Source: Lepidodermella squamata (lineage: Eukaryota; Gastrotricha). Taken from it: DNA of 64,000 nucleotides. This document shows, one piece after another, positions 55,601-64,000 of the stretch. The stretch spans positions 806,001-870,000 of the forward strand of contig JBLDXI010000054.1 in NCBI GenBank assembly GCA_047495785.1, written 5' to 3'. The translations under genes and the position numbers were made by a program. Below the pieces are notes generated by a model. That model was not told where the DNA came from, searched no databases, and was given only the letters and a program-made list of their open reading frames with translations. Numbering within the stretch: position 1 is the stretch's first letter; the number at the start of each line of letters is the position of its first letter.

Positions 55601-58206
55601 ACTTTCGAAAATCCAATTAACAGTCCGAACCTATATGCCTAAGCTCACTAAATGTCCCGAAGACATTCCTTACAGTTACCGCCTTCGCTGCTCAAAGTTG
55701 AAAGGGGAAAATTCAAACACGTTGCCCTGAATTTGCATAAAAGCTAATACTCAATTCTCTGAAACTGAACTGCGCCATTAGAACGCATTTATAGCTAGCT
55801 AACTAAAACTATTTACATTCCAGGTAGCTCTATCCGATTACACCCAAGCCTGCGACGCGCGGACGGGCTCAAAATCACGGTAGTGGTCTTACTGTTCCAA
55901 TTTATCGTGTCACCCGAAGCTAAAATTCCAGCAGTTTTCGGTTATCGAAGCTCAAGATTAAGCATTGAAAGCTGTGCCCCTATTGGCATATTTCTGACTT
56001 TATTTTACTATTACCGATTATATAGCCTCACATATACGTCAAAATTTATGATACAATCAACAATCTAAACAGGCGATACAAAACTGATGGTAGAAAAGAT
56101 AATATACGCCGTTTCACCAAAAAGAGTGCTCACGGTCCAGAAACGATTTGTAGCCAGTCCCGTGGGTCGTGTAACAGGCTCTGCTGGCTAGGTTTTGGTT
56201 GTCGCGTAGATGCCAAGATGGGCATTCATCGGCAAGAGGTTTACCGCAGACGTAGTGGATGTTGACCTGAGGCAGATTCTGACTATTTAGCTCAAAGCGT
56301 ACCGGAGGAGGCGAGAGTTGCCATATCTACCGACGCTCGCTTCACACTTAACCGGGCTTAAACGAAGCCGCAATTGTTGCACCACGCTTCGATCTTCGAT
56401 TGAGCTTTCTTAGCTTTCTATGCTGACTGCAATTGAGTAGCCGAAGAGGTTTTTTGTCGTAACGAATGCGTTGCAGACAGAACGCGTCGAGTCTGAGAAT
56501 TTTGATCAATAAGCCAGCAACCGTCAGCAACCGAACACTCGCACTGCACTGTGAGCTGAAGGCGCTAGGTGAGTTGAAGATTGGGGTTCGGGGTCGGACG
56601 AGACCAACTGCTCGATGTCACCCATCGTTGACACAAACTGATCAAGTAACGAATAAACAAGTTCGAAGGACGGCAGAAACGGCTGAAGATCGCGGCCGGC
56701 TTCAGGCTTTATCGAGCAGCTACCGGATAGACGGATTCACGGCAGCCGGGTTTGGGTTTGGGTTATCCAACGATGTCACGGCAAATTTTACGGGCCTCCT
56801 TCACAAAAATGCGAAACTCTCACAGCCATGTTCGCAAATCTGACATGAATAACAGCAAATGACTGACATAAATGAACGACGCAGAAACTCCCCTTCGGAG
56901 TCCCCTTCAGATTCTCCCTGTCTGCTTTGATTGCCAATTAGAAAATTACGATAAGATAAGGCAGCGGTTCCCAACTTTTTGTCTCGTGGAACACTATAGT
57001 GTCTGATGAGAATGGCTCGTAGGACAACTTGCTAAAATGAATGAAAACCGGTTTTGACTGGGTACAATTTTGTCATTTCGAGACACAAGTATCCTCCAGG
57101 ACACTTAAAATTTAACATCAAGTACACGAGTGTCATATGTCCTATTGGTTTGTGAAAAGGTAAGGTTACATGCATTTTTCCTCTTTTTCCACTTCTGTCT
57201 TAACCATGAAGTTCCCCGCGCCCACATTTGGACCATCTGTCCGAACCCATATGAGTAAGCTCACAAAATTGCCCCTCAGTTGACATCGCTGTTCAAAGTT
57301 GAAATATAATTAGTTATGAAGACCGCAAGCCAAATGAAAACTGCACCTGAATAATCGTTTGACGCTGGACTGTTGAAAGAAAATTCAATAAATTCGGCAG
57401 ACCGTCATAACAGCAAATTCCCGAAACAACAAACGCGACATAATAGAAAAACGTTCTACTTGGGACATGACAGCAGAAACACATTGCATCTTTTACATAG
57501 TAAGTTTTCGCTGGTTTGTCGCGAAATATGAAAATTGCTGTCTTGTCGCACTCGCTGTTTTGCGCCGTTGCCGCGTACCATGAATTCAATTCAGTAAAAT
57601 TTCACATTCGGCAGTTATAAAAATCTCCAGGTGGATTTTTCACCCTGAAAGCCGGAAATATTATGCTTGCCGCCCTCGCTCACCTGCAGAATAAGCCCTC
57701 TATTCCCTCCCTATACTCTACCTGGTGCGATCTTTTTGCTCAAATAATGAATCATCACCATGCACAAAATGCGGCGATGATTTTTATTTATTTATTTATT
57801 TAGAAGCTATTACACCCGAAGAGGGAAGCTTGACAAAGTATAAGGAAAACAACATATAATTGCAGGATAGCATCACATTAAGGACAGGAAAAAGTGTTGA
57901 AGAAGAAACAAAGTTATAAAATTAGGATTAGAAATACACTTCAATGTGTATATATAATAATGATAGGTAATAGTAAAAATCGCAACAATAGTGTAATAAA
58001 ACAAAACAGCATTTCAGCAGTATAAAAATAAAGTGTATTCAATCAGGTCCATTTCAGTGTCAGAACTTAAATCAAATCAAAATTAAATCAGATCAAAAAG
58101 GATGATCACTGGGATAATTTAGCGACATTTATTCCGTAGTAGTAGTGTTCGCACTAAGACTCCCATTAATCCCTGACAGATCTGCTGTACTTTGGATCTC
58201 CGCACA
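55601..58206. other. No gene seen
   Basis: A CAGCGGTTCCCAA start at 56962 resembles a hAT end, but no matching right end was found. TTTA repeats occur at 57781-57803. Short frames show no domains. Confidence 0.4.
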
Positions 58207-58362
58207 TAGTGCGCGAAGTAGGATCCTCGAGCTAGGGGGTATTTTTAGGCTCAATTTTTATGACCAAAGGGTCCCCTTTTGTTTTTTAGGGGATTTTCCC
58301 CTTTGGCCTTGTGAACTGGAGGATACGAATACCCATCATTCCCACCCGTACTTCGCGCACTG
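58207..58362. mobile_element. hAT-type MITE, family 1 (copy B)
   Basis: 156 bp; the left end TAGTGCGCGAAGTAG (first C changed to T) is mirrored by TACTTCGCGCACTG. It is flanked by the perfect 8 bp duplication TCCGCACA (58199-58206, 58363-58370). The interior differs from the 5.2 kb copy but shares the G/C-run layout and the GGACCCTTTGG / CAAAGGGTCC word. Confidence 0.86.
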
Positions 58363-58836
58363 TCCGCACACCAATTCCATGAGGCCATCAGGCGGACGCT
58401 CTCAAGGTCCTCGCACAGCGGCAGCACGAACTGGGCAGCGTTGGTGGTGAAAAGTAACTGGCACCTGGCTGCAAAATGCCACCTAAATTGCATCATTCGG
58501 CCCCGAATTCAAATGACCTTTCAAAGTATTCACCGCTGTTGTTTTTGAGGTTTTCATTCAATGAACTTGCGAGACCTCGGGACATCACCGAACACGGGCA
58601 TGATTTTCAACTTTTTTGTTGAAGCCTTTTGCCTGAAACCTTGAACTCTTTGAATTTTAAGAGACGGTCATATAGTGAGAACATTCATGTTTATGACCCA
58701 TCAAATTTATTGAACCTGACAAGAACGAGCGGAAAACAGGATCAGCACAGTAAGCCAAAACAAAATCAACGTTGGCGGCAAGTGCGTAATGTTGTAAGTT
58801 TTCCACTCATTTTAGTAATTCAGCTTGGTAAATGTC

Positions 58837-59695
58837 TTAACCGGCACAAGTATCGACGGTGAAGCCAGCAACAACAGCTGCAGACGCGTAGGCGCCTGAA
58901 GTAGTCGCGCAACAGAGCGAAAATGAGGCGAATGCCGAAGTTGCCCATGTCGGCTAGAAAATATACGAGTTCAGGTTGGTATTACATATTCATCTTGAAA
59001 ACTTACAGCGGCAACAACAGTACCAACAACTTGAGTTGATTGACCCGTAGCTAGGCAGGAATTCGGGAACCGAACGCAAATACCTTTTTGACCTGAAGCG
59101 GAGACGCACACCTTGTATGGGGTCGCGTCAGCTGCGGCCATACAGTACAAAAGCTGATTTGTCGACTGTTTGTAATAGTCATAGACTACGTTAGAGGCGC
59201 CCGCGGCAGTGCAGCAAGCAGCGAAGGTGTCGTAAGATGTCGGGGAAACACCAGTCACGGTCTGGTATTAAACATCGAAACCTGAAGGCTATTCGGAATG
59301 GATACTAATATTAACTCTTTACCTGAGCTGTCGGTGTTGTTGTGCATGCAAGCCCAGCCCCCGATGTGCAAAATTTCACGACTTTCGCAACGTCGGCACC
59401 TGTACCGGACGTAGTGATCTGGCATAAGTTGTATTGGCCCTGAAAGTAAAACAATCGATGGAACCTCTCTTGAAACATTTTAGAGCGATTTTACTTTATC
59501 AGTGCAAATTTGAGTCGCCGTGCAAGCTGTTGCTGCACAGGTTGTCCCAGAAGCACAAGTAGATGCGCTAGGGCAGGTTGGGCAGGAACTGGAAGAGCCT
59601 GTTGGGCATGGCGTGGTGGTAGTAGATGGAGGGCAAGCTTGGCTAAGAGCCAACAAGCCAGCTAAAACCAAAATTGCACAGTTTGCCATCGCCAT
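58837..59695 (-). CDS. Secreted cysteine-rich protein C, four exons
   Basis: Exons 59695-59495, 59439-59323, 59261-59007 and 58953-58837 join in phase 0 to 229 aa; introns are 55, 61 and 53 bp. The start chosen is the MAMANC methionine, which gives a leader of about 20 residues (MAMANCAILVLAGLLALSQA) followed by CPPS. An ATG 19 codons upstream is in frame but would bury the leader. The Cys/Thr/Ser-rich N-terminal module is longer than in A and B. The central module shows SYDTFAACCTAAG, LLYCMAAADATPYKVC and CVRFPNSC. The last exon has FSLCC and ends FTVDTCAG. One extra intron splits the central module relative to A and B. Function unknown; about 23 kb from the A/B pair. Confidence 0.87.
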
Positions 59696-61972
59696 CAATA
59701 CTAAAAGCAATATTGAAGGTAGAAAGAGAGAGAGAGAATGATCTTTGCACATCTCTCAGGCCCATCATATTGCTGCACCTTGTCTTGTCTCATACTAAAT
59801 CTGGTAATTATGAGACAGTATTCAAATTGATAAACGCTATATTAAGTTGTCTGTCCATTCGACACACATACGACAGGGCTCAGACTTAGTATTCCAACAT
59901 TATATTCCAACAGGATAATTTACACCTTAATCGCGGGAACCTGACGACGTCATTTCAAGCGGAAAAGTGTTGCAGAGTGAGCTAGGTTATCCTGAATCGA
60001 TGCAGATTTTAGCAGAATAGCATAATATGATGAACGAACTGATTAGCAATGACTCTTCTGCGGCAAACCAAGGAAGCTGTCGTCGTTGGGTATCTGTTGC
60101 ATAGATCGAAGTAGGATCGCTGAACTGGTTGGAATAACAAAATTCGACATAAGGGTCCTCACTATGGTCTTTGACTGAGCTCACCCTGCGGACCCTTCCA
60201 TCCCTTGATCCCTTCCACCCCTAGCAGTACTTAGCTCTCTGATCTGTTGCGACTTTGAAATGTTGACGAATCACCGATGAAAAATCGTTACTATCATTAT
60301 GTATTCACCGATCCTAAATTACCTCGTTCCCGATGGAGGTGGCCAGTTTGTGTAGCAAAGATGAACATATCACCGACAGAGTCACAATTTTGTCATTAAT
60401 AAACGAGACAAATTTCAGCTTTTTCCAGCGAATGATTCAATGTTAGAAGTTAGAGAACCCATCAATGCACAATAATCTCCGACTCCAGAATTTGAAATGA
60501 CCACCCTAGGCTCTGAGACCTGAGATGTAGCTGGACGCCGTTTTGATATTTCTTTTCATGGCTGAAAATGTTCTAATTAACAGCAATCGCGAAGTGTGTT
60601 TCTTCTATGCGGTGGTCCGGTTTGGAATTTTAGAGCCCAGCATTTGCAAAATATATCATAAGAGTTGACCATTACGTTTTCTGCAAAATTCGCATATTGT
60701 CTAGGCTAGGAGGGTTCGTTTTACCCTCGGAACACAGCTTCTACGATGACCAAACTATCTGATTTATTAAAATCACAGATGTTTACGATGAGTTGTTTAT
60801 GGCACGATAGAGAAAACAGCGAGAACGGAAAGATCACGATAGAGAAAACAGCGTGTTTTGAAAAATTGACGAAGCAGTAGCCTGAAATATTTGATTTTTT
60901 CGCTCAGCTGAAAATCGAATCTGGCATGGAATCTGGCATGGAATTTGTCTTCTCACCTCATCTGCCATTAGCATTCCTCTTATCCTTCACCTTCTCCCTG
61001 ACCGTTAAACCTTACGCAGCCGATAATTTCGCTCATATGCCTCCCCAATAGTGTAGTCCGTGCACTGTCTCAGACAAGCGCGTGTCCCCGTTGTTCCGGC
61101 GCCTTATTTGTCATGTCTGTTTGTTGTTGTTGGTTTTATTTTGCTTCTAAATTTATTAACTGTACATGTCGGATAAGGACAATAAAAAAGATTTTCGTTT
61201 CGTTCGTTCGCATGGAAAATTAAGATTAGGAAACCCAAATTATCAATATCAAAACCAAATGTATACGATCCATGCGCAATCCTTAGAGTTTTTTCTCATT
61301 CATTTCCATCTGGTACCGCTGTATCTGGTAGCATCTGGTAGCAATCGACCCTTCTTGTCGCCCAACACAAGCAATGGGCACTGATGCCCACAGGAGAACC
61401 AACAAGACATTTAAAAATTACAACGACCTCTATTATTTGATAAGTGAATAAAGGTACGACAATGCTCGGCGTGTCATGTTCAAATGTTGTGCGAAAAGCT
61501 GAAGAACAATCCGCGTCTTTTGCGTGTTTGTCTTTGTCTTTGTTTTCCGCTCACCAATAGATAGCATGACTATATCCGGCACTGTTTTCAATGCACGATG
61601 TGAATGCAGGTATGACAATCTGCGTCATGTCAGTTTGAGAACTTACCGTATTAAAAAGTATCGCATCGGAGGGGTGTCTTTGGACAAAACGTGTTTTAAC
61701 TCGAACAGTAAAATCAGCCTTTCCTTCTAAGCGCTGAAATTCTCACCAGAGGTAGGCAAGGTGTCTAGAATTCAGATTTGAGAACTCTTTCAAACTGCTT
61801 TTTGCGTCTCAATTATTGATAAAGCTCGCTTGATTTATTCACATCTGGGATTCTTCGCACTCGATATGGCCATTGCGACTCGACTGTCAACTCGACTGTG
61901 TGCTACGATTCTCACATTTGAACGAAATACTCCCGCAATATTCACAAATAAGTTGAGTCCTGGTATGAATAA
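59696..61972. other. Intergenic, no gene seen
   Basis: A GAGAGAGAGA run lies at about 59726-59738 just upstream of gene C. 60608-60735 may be a very diverged hAT family 2 copy. No coding region recognised. Confidence 0.45.
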
Positions 61973-64000
61973 TCAGCTCCTTCGAGAACCTGAAGAAAAG
62001 CGATTTCGCCGCAATCGAACTAATCTAGCCAATTTGTACGCGTTCAAAATGATCAAGTTTGTAACAACAAGCGCTATTGTCATGCTAGCAACGGATACAT
62101 GAAGGGCTTCGTCGCTGGACATTTCCATCGCAGCAATTAGGACCGTGGCGATCACCATCAAGCTGCTACAGTACACCGCTTTTGCTGTCGTCCTGAGTTC
62201 ATTCAACACAGCCAACGCATTATGTAAATCAGGAGCACTGCGTCGAGAATTGCGGATTCTCGGTAACGTAACTTTTCGAACAGCAAGCAACGACATTCGT
62301 GATAGCATCTTGTCCTATTAAAAAAATATCACTGAATCTTATAAATGTGAAACCCCCGAAAAATAAACATACAAAAACTAGGTAAGCTCTAAAGCAGTTG
62401 ATGAGAATTGCGAGAGCGTGAAAAATCCCAATGCTCAGAAGAGTACCCAGCGTAACCATGTTGTTCATATCCACTCGGCAGACGATTCGATAAAAGAGGT
62501 AAGCAACACTTTCATCTAGTGAGTATTGTCTTTCGTAATTGAAATATTCGTAAAAGAAGCCTCCTGAGAGTAGGAATGCCAAGATAAGGCAAAATTGAAC
62601 AAAAAACCAAGCTCGAACCTGCTTCAACTTGTTTTTCCCTTCGTGAACTAATCGATTATATTTGGCGCGGACTATCAGCAATTGCCGCCCGCGGCGAAGT
62701 TTTGTGTAGAATCCAGCCGAGATGAAGGTGAGGCCCAAAGACAAGCATAAACAACTGAGCGAGCATGGCAAAACTACAAGTTTAGTGAATGTCTGTAGAG
62801 TCACGACAGCTGAAATCGGATAGCATAGCATCAGCACACTGCCTATGTTGATGTAGCAATTTTCAAGCAAGAAAGTGACTCGGAATGCCGCGCGCAACCT
62901 TGGACTGCCTTGATTATGAGCCAGAATGTCTAACAGTATTGAAAGAAGGCTCATTATTATTCCCAAAGTCGCAAGAGATATATGAGCCCGGAGGACATGC
63001 TCATTTGTTGCGGCGGTCGCAATAGAGATCAACCGAACTGAATCGCGAGGGGCAAGGTTCCCAGGAGACCCCCAGTTCGGACCTCCGTTTAAGAAGCCTA
63101 TTGATTGATCATCTGCTTCATAGTAAGCTACAATCGGTCTTATAGGAAGATTTTTTGCAACTGCCTTTCTGAAGACTACAGGGTTAAATCCCTTGGTATT
63201 AAGCGTAGTGCTCTGGTCGAAATTATAGACGGATTTCAACCCATTCATCGCAGTTTTGTAGACTGCTTGATTGAATGTATCCCGGAAAATACCGCCGTTC
63301 TGTTGGAAATTCAGAGAATTCAACGTCCATTCTCGGATCGTCGAGTTGAATTTATCTCTCAACGAGTTTTCAACCGCGTTAATTAGGTAACCCGAATATA
63401 GGGCGATGTCGTAGCAAAGAGGCGTGATGTTTGTCGGGTCTAAGATTTGCGCCGCATTGACGATTTTCGCCTCGATTCTGCGTGAAAATTCAGTACTAAT
63501 TAGCCCGCTTGAATCTGTATAACCTGGCCCAGCTACATCACTCATCGAACCGAAGGATACGATTAGCCAACTTTCCGCAACCTTAGCCAATATATCCCTA
63601 GTGCACCAAGATGCAACTGATTCCGGAATTTTGGCAGTTGCCGGGTCAAAACTAGCCCAGCCAGTAGCAAAATACGCGTAGCTTGGCCCAAACATGCCGA
63701 AACGATAAAACCAACACGACAACATTAGGCCGTGATCTGCGTTTGCCAGAATGATACGAGGCTCGAGATTTCGCAAGGATTTCATTGCAACTATCATTTC
63801 ATCGTTTTTGAAGTCAGTGGTAACTTTGCCGTACCATACGACCGATATATTTCGAGCAAGAAAGTGGCTCACAATCTCGCTTTCAGCATCGTTGAAAAAT
63901 GGAAGGTCCTCTGTTATTACGGCAATTTTAGTCCAGCCCATTTTAGCGGAGAAAGCAGCCATACCCTCTTGAACTGTGTAAGGCGATTTGGTCAAAGGAA
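61973..64000 (-). CDS. GABA-B-like class C GPCR (copy 4), 5' end outside the window
   Basis: Exons 64000-62373 (continuing beyond the window) and 62314-61973 are joined across a 58 bp intron (GTATGT..AATAG) in phase 0, at the same site as in copy 3. The visible part starts within the flytrap domain (TKSPYTVQEGMAAFSAKMGW) and runs through seven membrane segments (SVLMLCYPISAVVTLQTF, LTFISAGFYTKL, ILINCFRAYLVF, then TM6 KAVYCSSLMVIATVLIAAM and TM7). The last exon is 342 bp, exactly as in copy 3. No stops or frameshifts are seen. The copies are in the same orientation about 48 kb apart and are recent duplicates; the signal peptide and about the first 170 residues are not visible. Confidence 0.9.

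Noticed and set aside
56962-57180. hAT-like start CAGCGGTTCCCAA
   Set aside because: No matching inverted end or 8 bp duplication was found downstream.
60608-60735. Third hAT family 2 copy
   Set aside because: Only patchy similarity and no target duplication; too weak to call.
1-64000. CRISPR arrays, bacterial operons or rRNA genes
   Set aside because: No regularly spaced repeat-spacer array, no ribosome-binding sites and no rRNA-like sequence; spliced animal genes exclude a prokaryotic origin.

Overview
This window looks like a piece of a small invertebrate (metazoan) nuclear genome. The host genes have short spliceosomal introns of about 50-60 bp with GT..AG borders. The gene content is animal: class C (GABA-B-like) receptors and a Cys-loop ligand-gated ion channel, in a background crowded with short inverted-repeat transposons. 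Expanded receptor families, tiny introns and moderate GC would fit a tardigrade or another small ecdysozoan, but nothing in the sequence proves the taxon. No protein or nucleotide search was run; all gene models come from reading frames, splice signals and comparison of paralogues inside the window.

Layout. (1) 0.3-3.8 kb, + strand: a complete GABA-B-like receptor gene (six exons proposed). (2) 5.2-7.7 kb: hAT-type MITE, foldback element and hairpins. (3) 8.2-9.3 kb, - strand: an intronless Cys-loop receptor subunit. (4) 10.0-14.4 kb, - strand: a broken receptor copy followed by a complete two-exon receptor gene. (5) 15-17.3 kb: inverted-repeat elements, including one that looks like a non-autonomous CACTA element. 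(6) 17.5-31 kb: an autonomous-looking CACTA/EnSpm element carrying a zinc-finger ORF, a four-exon transposase and a second multi-exon gene with a coiled coil, an acidic Glu/Pro repeat and a Gly/Asn/Thr repeat tail. Decayed pieces of the second gene lie inside the last transposase intron and on both sides of the intact second gene. (7) 34.9-36.7 kb: two divergent genes for a secreted cysteine-rich protein family that I do not recognise. (8) 37-58 kb: no convincing host gene. This is a mosaic of dispersed repeats, segmental duplications, MITEs (several with exact target-site duplications), tRNA-derived sequence, a retroelement integrase remnant and a nested 2.3 kb foldback element. (9) 58.8-59.7 kb, - strand: a third member of the cysteine-rich family. 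(10) 62-64 kb, - strand: a further GABA-B-like receptor, running off the window.

Functionally there are two host themes: membrane receptors (three intact or partial GABA-B-like GPCRs, one pseudogene and one channel subunit) and a small secreted Cys-rich family. The most unusual items are the cysteine-rich family with its conserved three-part architecture, a receptor intron filled with transposon-like repeats that the other receptor copies lack, and the multi-exon second gene of the CACTA element.
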